Below are positions 38,725 to 46,201 of a DNA stretch of 64,000 bases, in pieces; position 1 is the stretch's first letter, and the number at the start of each line of letters is the position of its first letter. Location of the stretch: positions 744,001-808,000 of the forward strand of contig NZ_PCPG01000001.1 of the NCBI RefSeq assembly GCF_002979655.1, given 5' to 3'. The notes beneath the pieces were generated by a model, which worked only from the letters and a program-made list of their open reading frames with translations, ran no database searches and had not been told where the DNA came from. Origin of the DNA: Microbacterium sp. MYb45 (GTDB lineage Bacteria > Actinomycetota > Actinomycetes > Actinomycetales > Microbacteriaceae). The translations under genes and the position numbers were made by a program.

Positions 38725-39851
38725 CGGGGTTCCTCCACGGTGAGTCGGTAACCGCGTTTGACGATGGTCTGGATCGCCGCAGCGCCGCCCAGAGCCTCGC
38801 GCAGCCGGGCGACCGCCATCTCGACGGCGTGGGCGCTCTCGCCTCCTCGGGGCAACGCGAGTCCCAGCTCCTCCCGCGAGAGCACGCGTCCGGCGGCATC
38901 GAAGAGCTCGCTCAGGATGCTCGCTCCGGCGCGGGAGAGCGGAACGAACGCGCCGTCGATCAGCACACCGCGGCTGCGCATCTCCATCGCGCCGAGAGCC
39001 GTGTGCAGCCGCGGGGCGGCACCCGACGCGTAGTGGTCGACCACGCAGCGCACCAGCGAGCCCAGGCGTCCACGTGCGGCCAGGGTGGCGGTGAGCCCGG
39101 CATCCGCGAGTGGGGCGGCCGTGATCGGCCCGACGGCGGCCAGCAGCAGGCGCCCGGACGCGGCCCGGCGACGGATCGACTCGAGCGCGTCGGCACGGAC
39201 GGCCGTCCTCACCCACTCGGCGGCACCGGGTGCGGAGGTGAAGAGCACGGCGTCCACTTCACCAGCTCCCGCCTGCACGACGGAGCGGCGCACGATCTGA
39301 GGGTCCGGCGGCGGGCCCCAGCGATACACGGTGATGCTGACCACGTCCGCTCCCAGCCCCGACAGGAGGGTGTCGAGTCCGTCGGCCCCCGCGCCGTGGT
39401 GCTGAATCGCGATGCGCCGCCCGGCCACCCCTTCGGCTGCGAGGTACTCCCCCACTTCCGCGGAGGTCTCGGACTCCGCGACCCAGTCGGCGATGAAGCC
39501 CGCCTGCTGGATCGCCCCGTGAGCCTTGGGCCCTCGTGCGATGAACTGTGCTCCGGCCAGCGCGGCGGAGAGGTCCTCGGCCAGGTCGTTCTCGTGCGCG
39601 GCATCGATCCATCCGCGGAATCCCACCCCGGTCGTCACGATCACGATGTCAGGAGGGGAAGCGACGAGATCGCGGGTGCGGGCGATGAGGAGCTCATCGT
39701 CCTCGTTGGGGATGATGCTCAGGGCGGGCGCGCGGTACACCTGGCCGCCGCGTCGCTCGAGAGCCGCGACGAGATCGCCGGAACGTCGGTCGGCGGCGAC
39801 GACGATGGTGCATCCGGCCAACACCGGAGTCAGTGGAACGCGGATCGTCAC
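38721..39851 (-). CDS. Uroporphyrinogen-III synthase with C-terminal winged-helix DNA-binding domain
   Basis: 376 residues, GTG start at 39851. Residues ~10-260 are a HemD-like two-domain fold (LAGCTIVVAADRRSGDLVAAL, IVTTGVGFRGW, VLFTSAPGAAEWVR, AVGPITAAPLADAG). Residues ~280-376 are an OmpR-type winged helix (GVLIDGAFVPLSRAGASIL, LLFDAAGRVLSREEL, AVARLREALG, IQTIVKRGYRLTV). The same architecture occurs next to nitrite reductase in mycobacteria (Rv0260c type), where it is considered a regulator. It may sense a tetrapyrrole and regulate the nirBD or siroheme genes (inference). Confidence 0.88.
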   Translation of the reverse strand: MTIRVPLTPVLAGCTIVVAADRRSGDLVAALERRGGQVYRAPALSIIPNEDDELLIARTRDLVASPPDIVIVTTGVGFRGWIDAAHENDLAEDLSAALAGAQFIARGPKAHGAIQQAGFIADWVAESETSAEVGEYLAAEGVAGRRIAIQHHGAGADGLDTLLSGLGADVVSITVYRWGPPPDPQIVRRSVVQAGAGEVDAVLFTSAPGAAEWVRTAVRADALESIRRRAASGRLLLAAVGPITAAPLADAGLTATLAARGRLGSLVRCVVDHYASGAAPRLHTALGAMEMRSRGVLIDGAFVPLSRAGASILSELFDAAGRVLSREELGLALPRGGESAHAVEMAVARLREALGGAAAIQTIVKRGYRLTVEEPR

Positions 39852-41083
39852 GCCAGGACAGCCCCGATCGTGTCCGACGAGGGGAAGAGCAGTCCCGCGC
39901 CCGCGACCTCGCCGACAACGATCACCGCGGGGTTGCGGAGGCCCACGGCCTCGGCATCGGCGACCGCCCTGCCGAGGGTGGTCCGCGTCGTGCGCTGCTG
40001 CGCCGTGTGGCCGCTCTCGACGAACGCGATCGGCCTCTCTGCCGGCACACCGTGTGCGAGTGCCGCGGTGACCAGACGTTCGAGGGCGGCCACGCCCATC
40101 AGGACCACCGTGGTCACGGTCGCATCGGCCAGCGCCGCGAGCGTACCCTCGCCGATGATGCCCTGCCCGTTCACGACGTGGAAAGCTGCGGCCGTGCCTC
40201 GATGCGTGACGGGAATGCCTGCCGCTTGCGGAACAGCGATCGCGCTCGATATCCCCGGAGTGATGTCGACCGGGATGCCCGCAGCCAGGCACGCCCGCAT
40301 CTCCTCGCCACCGCGTCCGAAGACGAACGGATCCCCGCCCTTGAGCCGGACGACGCGTCGGCCCTCCGCTGCCCGCCCCACGATGATGCGGTTGATCTCG
40401 TCCTGCGGCACGGGGTGCCGACCGGGGGTCTTCCCGACGTCGATCACCTCGACATCGGGGTCGAGCCCGTGGACGATCTCCGCCGCGGGTCCCAGGCGGT
40501 CGGTCACGACCACGTCGGCTTCGGCGATGAGCCGACGCGCGCGCACCGTCATCAGGTCCGCGGGGCCCGGCCCACCTCCGACCAGGTCGACGCGTCCACT
40601 CCGACCGGCACGGCGCCGACGCAGCGGGATGCGGCCTTCGCCTGCGAGGCCGACGATCGCATCCCGCACGGCGACCGACCGACGCGGGTCGGCACCGACC
40701 GTACTGGTCACCGCGACGGTCACGTCACCGATCTCGGCCTGTGCGGTGAGCCTGGTCGACCCGTGGGCGCCGTCGGAGGCATTGATGCAGAGGATCCGTT
40801 TGCGCTCGCAGCGTTCCGCGACACCGCGGTCGACGCGGGCGTCGCCGGTGGCCGTGTGCACGAGCCACGCCCCGGCGAGATCCGTTCCTCGGAAGCGACC
40901 GGCGCGCCAGACGAGACCGTGAAGCTCGACCAGCCGCGCGGTCTCCGGATGCAGGACGGGGGCGACGATCCGCACCCGCGCCCCTTCGTCGAGGAACCGG
41001 CGGATCCTCTTCGCCGCGACCGCGCCACCACCCACCAGCAGCACGTCGCGTCCGGTGAGGTCGACGCCCAGCATCACGGTCAT
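39848..41083 (-). CDS. cobA: Siroheme synthase: precorrin-2 dehydrogenase/uroporphyrinogen-III C-methyltransferase
   Basis: 411 residues. The N-terminal ~150 residues form a CysG/SirC Rossmann domain (GRDVLLVGGGAVAAKRIRRFL, VHTATGDARVDRGVAE), and from ~165 a complete SUMT domain (VDLVGGGPGPADLMTVRA, VVTDRLGP, VRLKGGDPFVFGRGGEE, GISSAIAVPQAAGIPVTHR). It should methylate uroporphyrinogen III twice and oxidise precorrin-2 to sirohydrochlorin, leaving the chelation to the downstream CbiX-type enzyme. ATG at 41083 overlaps nirD by 4 bp. Confidence 0.93.
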   Translation of the reverse strand: MTVMLGVDLTGRDVLLVGGGAVAAKRIRRFLDEGARVRIVAPVLHPETARLVELHGLVWRAGRFRGTDLAGAWLVHTATGDARVDRGVAERCERKRILCINASDGAHGSTRLTAQAEIGDVTVAVTSTVGADPRRSVAVRDAIVGLAGEGRIPLRRRRAGRSGRVDLVGGGPGPADLMTVRARRLIAEADVVVTDRLGPAAEIVHGLDPDVEVIDVGKTPGRHPVPQDEINRIIVGRAAEGRRVVRLKGGDPFVFGRGGEEMRACLAAGIPVDITPGISSAIAVPQAAGIPVTHRGTAAAFHVVNGQGIIGEGTLAALADATVTTVVLMGVAALERLVTAALAHGVPAERPIAFVESGHTAQQRTTRTTLGRAVADAEAVGLRNPAVIVVGEVAGAGLLFPSSDTIGAVLA

Positions 41084-41442
41084 CGGATCTCCTCGATGTT
41101 CAGCTCGATCTGACCGTCTCGAACGGTCACGTCCCAGACCCGCAGCGTCGCCGAGGCTTTGCCCTGTGTGTCGAGACACTCCCCCGTTCGCAGGTCGAAG
41201 ACCTGCTTGTGCATCGGTGAAGCCAGCGTCGGCACATCGCCCCGCGTGCCCACGATCCCGCGGGACATCACATGGGCGCCGCTGTAGGGATCGAGGTTGG
41301 ACACCGCATGCACCGAGCCATCGGCGAGGACGAAGAGCGCGATCTGGACCGAGCCGAACAGCGCCGCCCTGCCTCGCTCCACCTCGAGGTCGCTGAGCGC
41401 GCAGACGCGGACTCGCGTTCCGGTCTCGGGGCTGAGCGTCAT
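41080..41442 (-). CDS. nirD: Nitrite reductase [NAD(P)H] small subunit
   Basis: 120 residues with a Rieske-like beta fold lacking the cluster Cys/His ligands, as in NirD generally; recognised from VRVCALSDLEVERGRAALF, the NLDPYSGAHVMSRGIVG stretch and SPMHKQVFDLRTGECLD. Works with NirB to reduce nitrite to ammonia. ATG 41442 overlaps the nirB stop by 4 bp and the following gene by 4 bp. Confidence 0.95.
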   Translation of the reverse strand: MTLSPETGTRVRVCALSDLEVERGRAALFGSVQIALFVLADGSVHAVSNLDPYSGAHVMSRGIVGTRGDVPTLASPMHKQVFDLRTGECLDTQGKASATLRVWDVTVRDGQIELNIEEIR

Positions 41443-44018
41443 CGTCGCACCTCCAGAGTCGTGCCGGCGATCATGACGCTCGCGTCGAAACGTTCCTCCG
41501 TCGTCGCCGGCCGCACCTGACCGCGCTCGGAAACGTAGGCCAGAGAAGGGTCGGGGGTGTCGGTCGCATTCACGAAGGACTCGAAGCGCCGCAGTTTCAC
41601 CGGGTCGCGCAGGGTCGCCGCCCACTCGTCCTCATAGCGGTCGACGTGCACGCTCATGGCCGCGTCGAGGTCGTCGCAGATGCCGAGGCTGTCGTCGAAG
41701 ATCACCTCACGGAGGCCGTCCAGCCCGCCGTCGAGCTCGGCACACCACCCTGCCGTGCGCTGGAGGCGATCCGCCGTGCGGATGTAATACATGAAGAAGC
41801 GGTCGATCGCGCGGATGAGGCCCTCGTCGTCGAGGTCGGCGGCGAGGAGCTCCGCGTGGCGCGGCGAGAAGCCGCCGTTGCCGCCGACGTACATGTTCCA
41901 CCCCGACTCGGTGGCGATCACACCGACGTCCTTCGACCGGGCCTCCGCGCACTCGCGCGCGCAGCCGGACACACCGACCTTGAGCTTGTGCGGCGCCCGA
42001 AGACCCCGATAGCGGAGCTCGAGGCGCACGGCCATGCCGACGGCATCCAGCACCCCGTACCGGCACCAGGTCGAGCCGACGCACGACTTCACCGTGCGCA
42101 GCGCCTTGCCGTACGCCTGCCCGGACTCGAACCCGGCGTCGACCAGCCGCTGCCAGATCTGCGGCAGCTGCTCCAGGCGGGCGCCGAACATGTCGATCCG
42201 CTGCCCGCCGGTGATCTTCGTGTAGAGCCCGTAGTCCTCGGCGATGTTGCCGATCGCGATCAGTCCCGCAGGGGTGACCTCGCCACCGGGCATCCGCGGC
42301 ACAACCGAGTACGTGCCGTCCTTCTGCATGTTGGCCATCACGTGGTCGTTGGTGTCCTGCAGAGCCGCGTTCTCGCCGTCGAGCACGTGCGCACCGACGA
42401 GGACGGACAGAATGCTCGCCAAAGCCGGCTTGCAGATGTCGCAGCCGCGCCCGGTGCCGAAACGGGCGATGATCGCGCTGAAGGTCGTGATTTCCGACAC
42501 GCGCACCGCGTCGAAGAGCTGGCGGCGCGACATCGAGAAGTGCTCGCACAGGGCGTCGGAGGTCGTCTGACCGAGCTTGGTCAGCTCCTGGCCGACGATC
42601 TTCTTGACCGCGAAGAGGCAGGAGCCGCAGGTGGCGCCCGCCTTGGTGCAGGCCTTCACGGCCGCGGCGTCGGTGCACCCCTCGGCGTGCACCGCCTCCC
42701 GGATGCGTCCGGCCGTCACGTTCGAGCAGGAGCAGACGACCGCCTCGGCCGGCAGCTCGCTGTCGGGAAGCGCGGTGCCGCCGTCCGGCATCAGGTAGGC
42801 GGCGGGGTCTGCGCCCAGCGCAGCACCCACCAGGGGGCGGAGCATTCCGTATGCCGAGGCATCGCCGACGAGGATGCCGCCCAAGAGTGTCTTTGCGTCG
42901 TCCGAGAGGACCAGCTTCTTGTAGACCCCGTTGACCGGGTCGGTGTAGACCACGTCCAGGGCATTCGGTGTGGAGGCGAACGCGTCGCCGAAGCTCGCCA
43001 CATCCACACCGGAGAGCTTCAACTTCGACGAGTCGTCGTAGCCGGGGAAAGTGGCATCGCCGCCGAGAATCCGAGTGGCCGCCACCTCGGCCATGGCGTA
43101 TCCGGGGGCCACGAGTCCGACGGAGCGTCCTTCGAAGTTGGCGACCTCGCCGATCGCGAGGACGTCGTCGTCGGCGGTGCGGCACCTCGAATCGATCAGT
43201 ACGCCACCGTTGGGGTGCACGGCGAGATCGGCGAGGCGTGCCAGTGAGTCCTGCGGGCGCACGCCGACGGTGAAGATGACGACGTCCGTTCCCTGCATAC
43301 TGCCGTCCTGGAACTGCAGTGCCGCGACGGAGCCGGAGGCATCCGGGTCGATCCGTGTGGTCCGCGTTCCCGTCCGCACATCGATGCCCTTCGACTCGAT
43401 CAGGCGGCGCAGGATGGTGCCACCCGCGAGGTCGAGCTGGGCGGACATGAGCCGGTCCGACGACTGCACCACCATGCACTCGACGTCGAGACCCTGCAAC
43501 GCGCCTGCCGCCTCAAGGCCCAACAGTCCGCCGCCGATCACCGTCCCGCGCAACGGGCGGCCGAGCGACGCCGCGCGGCGCTGGACGAACGCGTCGATCG
43601 CGGCGACATCGTCGAGCGTCCGATAGACGAAGCAGCCGGGGAGCTCAGCGCCGTCGACGGCCGGCCGCATGGCGTAGGAGCCGGTCGCGAGGACGAGTGT
43701 CCCGTAGGCGTGGACCGCACCCGAGCGGGTGCGCACCGTGCGACGAGCCCGATCGATCCCGGTGACGCGATCATCGCCGATGAAGCGCACCCTGTCGTCC
43801 TGGAGGGTCTGCGGATCGAGTGCGAGGTCGTCGGCGCTCGCACCGGTGAAGAACGAGGTCAGACCGACGCGGTCGTACGGCGCTCGCGCCTCCTCGCCGA
43901 TGACCGTGACTGTCGGCGCCGAACCGTCGCCGCGGAGCAGGCTCTCGACGAATCGGTGCGCGACCATTCCCGCCCCCACCACCACGACATCCGACGATGT
44001 GCTCTCCCGAACGATCAC
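41439..44018 (-). CDS. nirB: Nitrite reductase [NAD(P)H] large subunit
   Basis: Six-electron reduction of nitrite to ammonium in the cytoplasm. 859 residues: FAD and NAD domains (VVVVGAGMVAHRFVES; IGGGLLGLEAAG), a [2Fe-2S] BFD-type domain near 425-480 (VVCSCSNVTAGRIREAV, GATCGSCLFAVKK), a second Cys pair in GRGCDICKPALASIL, and the siroheme/[4Fe-4S] site near 645-690 with C-x5-C in SCVGSTWCRYG and C-x3-C in GCARECAEA. All cluster ligands are intact. First gene of a nirB-nirD-cobA-hemD-chelatase operon with 4-bp overlaps throughout. Confidence 0.97.
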   Translation of the reverse strand: MIVRESTSSDVVVVGAGMVAHRFVESLLRGDGSAPTVTVIGEEARAPYDRVGLTSFFTGASADDLALDPQTLQDDRVRFIGDDRVTGIDRARRTVRTRSGAVHAYGTLVLATGSYAMRPAVDGAELPGCFVYRTLDDVAAIDAFVQRRAASLGRPLRGTVIGGGLLGLEAAGALQGLDVECMVVQSSDRLMSAQLDLAGGTILRRLIESKGIDVRTGTRTTRIDPDASGSVAALQFQDGSMQGTDVVIFTVGVRPQDSLARLADLAVHPNGGVLIDSRCRTADDDVLAIGEVANFEGRSVGLVAPGYAMAEVAATRILGGDATFPGYDDSSKLKLSGVDVASFGDAFASTPNALDVVYTDPVNGVYKKLVLSDDAKTLLGGILVGDASAYGMLRPLVGAALGADPAAYLMPDGGTALPDSELPAEAVVCSCSNVTAGRIREAVHAEGCTDAAAVKACTKAGATCGSCLFAVKKIVGQELTKLGQTTSDALCEHFSMSRRQLFDAVRVSEITTFSAIIARFGTGRGCDICKPALASILSVLVGAHVLDGENAALQDTNDHVMANMQKDGTYSVVPRMPGGEVTPAGLIAIGNIAEDYGLYTKITGGQRIDMFGARLEQLPQIWQRLVDAGFESGQAYGKALRTVKSCVGSTWCRYGVLDAVGMAVRLELRYRGLRAPHKLKVGVSGCARECAEARSKDVGVIATESGWNMYVGGNGGFSPRHAELLAADLDDEGLIRAIDRFFMYYIRTADRLQRTAGWCAELDGGLDGLREVIFDDSLGICDDLDAAMSVHVDRYEDEWAATLRDPVKLRRFESFVNATDTPDPSLAYVSERGQVRPATTEERFDASVMIAGTTLEVRR

Positions 44019-44057
44019 GAGCCCTCCTCTGTCCGTGGACTCGACGATAGAGACACG

Positions 44058-44098
44058 GTGTTTCGCGAAAGGCCGGGGCGGTGTTACACGGATCGAAC
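44058..44098 (-). promoter_or_regulatory. Bipartite element upstream of nirB (GlnR-like?)
   Basis: GTGTTTC and GTGTTAC 23 bp apart, the second extending to GGTGTTACACGGATCGAAC, 40 bp before the nirB start. Same layout as the element at 36843-36883 upstream of the flavoprotein gene. Probably an operator or activator site for nitrogen control; regulator not identified in this window. Confidence 0.6.
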
Positions 44099-44173
44099 GT
44101 TCTTCTCACAACTCGGTAACAGTCGTGTGAGATCGCGCTTCGAGCGAGTCCGGCAGGGCCCCGCGGGGCGTAC

Positions 44174-44179
44174 TAGGCT
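44174..44179 (+). promoter_or_regulatory. Putative -10 box for the DUF349 gene
   Basis: TAGGCT, 50 bp upstream of the GTG start, followed by an AAGGAGAATCAC ribosome-binding site. -35 not assigned. Confidence 0.4.
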
Positions 44180-44229
44180 GAGCCTCGTCCCTTCCGCCTC
44201 CCGCGGCCCTACCGCGCAAGGAGAATCAC

Positions 44230-45588
44230 GTGTCTGCCACCGAGCCCTCGAAGCCGACTCCCCCCGTCCCCGCACCACCCGCCGTGCCGATGCCGCCGAA
44301 GGCACCCAAGCCGGCAGCCGTCGTGCCCGCCGCACCTGCGCCGTCTCCGGCCGCGTCGTCGACCTCCGCCGAATGGGGCCGCGTCTCCGACGACGGCACC
44401 GTCGAGGTACGCGAAGGCGAGGTCTGGCGCGTGGTCGGCCAGTACCCCGACGGCACGCCCGAGGAGGCGCTCGCCTACTTCGTGCGCAAGTTCGACGACA
44501 TTGCCTTCAAGGTGCACACGCTCGAACAGCGTCACCAGGCAGGCGGCGCCTCGGCGAGCGACCTCGCGAAGCAGGCCGGTCATCTCATCGACGAAGCGAC
44601 GGATGCCGCTGCCGTCGGCGACCTCGCAGGTCTGCGAGACCGTCTGAACGCCCTGACCTCATCGCTGTCCGAAGCCACCGAGCAGGAGGCGCAGCAGGCC
44701 AAGGAACTCGTCGACAAGGCGATCGCCGAGCGCACCGTGCTCGTGGAGAAGGCCGAGGCGATCGCCGCGCGCGACCTCAGCAAGGTGCAGTGGAAGCAGG
44801 TCACGGCCGAGCTCGGCGAGCTGTTCGACGCGTGGCAGGCGCAGCAGCAGAGTGGTCCCCGCCTCTCCAAGGGCATCTCCCAGCAGCTCTGGAAGCGGTT
44901 CCGCGATGCGCGCGCCGTGGTCGACAAGCAGCGTCGCGCCTTCTACTCCGAGCTCGACGATGCGCACAAGAGCGCTCGCGACGTGAAGACCCGCCTGGTC
45001 GAGCGTGCCGAGGCACTCGCGCCGCGCGGCACCGACGGGATTCCCGCCTACCGCACCCTGCTCGACGAGTGGAAGGCGGCCGGGCGCGCCGGGCGCAAGG
45101 CAGACGATGCACTGTGGGCGCGGTTCAAGGCGGCGGGCGATGCCCTGTACGCTGCTCGCGCCGAGCAGTCCGCCGCGGAAGAAGCGGAATCCGCCCCGAA
45201 GATCGAGGCCCGAGAGGCTCTCCTCGACGAGGCCAAGGCGGTCGCCGACGAGTCGAACATCAAGCGTGCTCGCGCGCTGCTCACCCGCATCCAGCGGCAG
45301 TGGGATGAGATCGGCCGCATCTTCCCGCGGGACAAGGAGCGCGCGCTCGACGACAAGCTCCGCACGATCGAGCAGGGGCTGAAGGCCCGTGAAGACGTGG
45401 ACTGGAAGAAGAACAACCCCGAGACCAAGGCACGCGCGAACGACATGAGCTCGCAGCTGCAGGAGGCCATCGAGAAGCTCGAAGCCGAGGTCGCCGCCGC
45501 TGAGAAGGCCGGCGACAAGAAGGCCGCGAAGGAAGCCGCTGACGCCCTCGAGGCTCGCCGCGCCTGGCTGAGTGCTCTGGGCGGCTGA
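44230..45588 (+). CDS. DUF349 domain-containing protein
   Basis: 452 residues, GTG start with AAGGAG upstream. A Pro/Ala-rich head (~1-50) is followed by several DUF349-type helical repeats (WKQVTAELGELFDAWQ, LWKRFRDARAVVDKQRRAF, LLDEWKAAGRAGRKADDALW, LLTRIQRQWDEIG) and a charged coiled-coil tail rich in Lys, Glu and Ala. The family is widespread in actinobacteria next to relA; function is not known, though the helical repeats and charge suggest a binding or chaperone-like role. Confidence 0.85.
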   Translation: MSATEPSKPTPPVPAPPAVPMPPKAPKPAAVVPAAPAPSPAASSTSAEWGRVSDDGTVEVREGEVWRVVGQYPDGTPEEALAYFVRKFDDIAFKVHTLEQRHQAGGASASDLAKQAGHLIDEATDAAAVGDLAGLRDRLNALTSSLSEATEQEAQQAKELVDKAIAERTVLVEKAEAIAARDLSKVQWKQVTAELGELFDAWQAQQQSGPRLSKGISQQLWKRFRDARAVVDKQRRAFYSELDDAHKSARDVKTRLVERAEALAPRGTDGIPAYRTLLDEWKAAGRAGRKADDALWARFKAAGDALYAARAEQSAAEEAESAPKIEAREALLDEAKAVADESNIKRARALLTRIQRQWDEIGRIFPRDKERALDDKLRTIEQGLKAREDVDWKKNNPETKARANDMSSQLQEAIEKLEAEVAAAEKAGDKKAAKEAADALEARRAWLSALGG

Positions 45589-45617
45589 CCTTCTCCACAG
45601 GTCTCCGCGACCGTCTC

Positions 45618-45664
45618 GAACGCGGGGTGCACTGCGCCAGACTGGCGTGATGCACCCCGCGTTC
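45618..45664. repeat. 47-bp palindrome spanning a start codon
   Basis: Perfect 14-bp arms, GAACGCGGGGTGCA at 45618-45631 and its complement at 45651-45664, around a 19-nt centre that itself holds CGCCAG-A-CTGGCG (45635-45647), all on one symmetry axis at 45641. The right arm includes the start codon and first codons of the AbiEi-like gene. It could be an autoregulatory operator, an RNA hairpin hiding the start codon, or a terminator of the DUF349 gene 30 bp upstream. Confidence 0.75.
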
Positions 45665-46201
45665 CTCTATGTCCCCGGCGAGCGGTTGAGCCAGACCGAA
45701 CTCAGCGCGGCCCGCATCGACGGCCATGTGGTCGACGTGGGTGACGCGTACATCCCTGCCGATCTCGTCGAGGGGCCGGATGTACGGGCGAGCACCATCG
45801 CCGCGCTCGTCCGGCCGGGCACCGCCGCATGCCACCAGACGGCCGCGTGGGTCCACGGCGCCGGTGACACGCCGCCGGTCGTGCATCACGTCAAGCGCTG
45901 CGTGGATCGTCGGATCCGTCCGGTCACCAGCGCGCGCGTGGTCTTCCACGACACACTGCTGCCCGCAGCCGACGTCCTCACGCTCAGCGGCGTCGCGGTG
46001 TCGAGCCCGGCCCGGACGATGCTCGACCTCGCGACGACACTGCACCGCGACCCGCGGGTGCTGCCGTGGATGGATCTTCTCGCCGTCGTCTGCCCCGACA
46101 CCCCGGACGCGGCGATGAACGCGCTGCAGGACCTTCGACGCGTGCCGGGCAGCCGCATGGGTTCGGCCGCTCTGCAGCGCCTCGCCGTCAGGAGGAGGTG
46201 A
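45650..46201 (+). CDS. AbiEi-like antitoxin family protein (orphan)
   Basis: 183 residues. The segment SGVAVSSPARTMLDLATTL and the preceding PPVVHHVKRC region are characteristic of the C-terminal half of type IV AbiEi-family antitoxins found singly in actinobacteria. The usual N-terminal winged helix is less obvious here, and no AbiEii nucleotidyltransferase toxin is next to it, so an orphan regulator is likely. Its 3' end overlaps the convergent relA by 14 bp. Start chosen at ATG 45650, inside a large palindrome; a later start is possible. Confidence 0.7.
   Translation: MHPAFLYVPGERLSQTELSAARIDGHVVDVGDAYIPADLVEGPDVRASTIAALVRPGTAACHQTAAWVHGAGDTPPVVHHVKRCVDRRIRPVTSARVVFHDTLLPAADVLTLSGVAVSSPARTMLDLATTLHRDPRVLPWMDLLAVVCPDTPDAAMNALQDLRRVPGSRMGSAALQRLAVRRR

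Noticed and set aside
44099-44150. TCACA-N15-TGTGA inverted repeat upstream of the DUF349 gene
   Set aside because: Arms are short and the arrangement is the reverse of a CRP site; likely chance in this GC-rich sequence.
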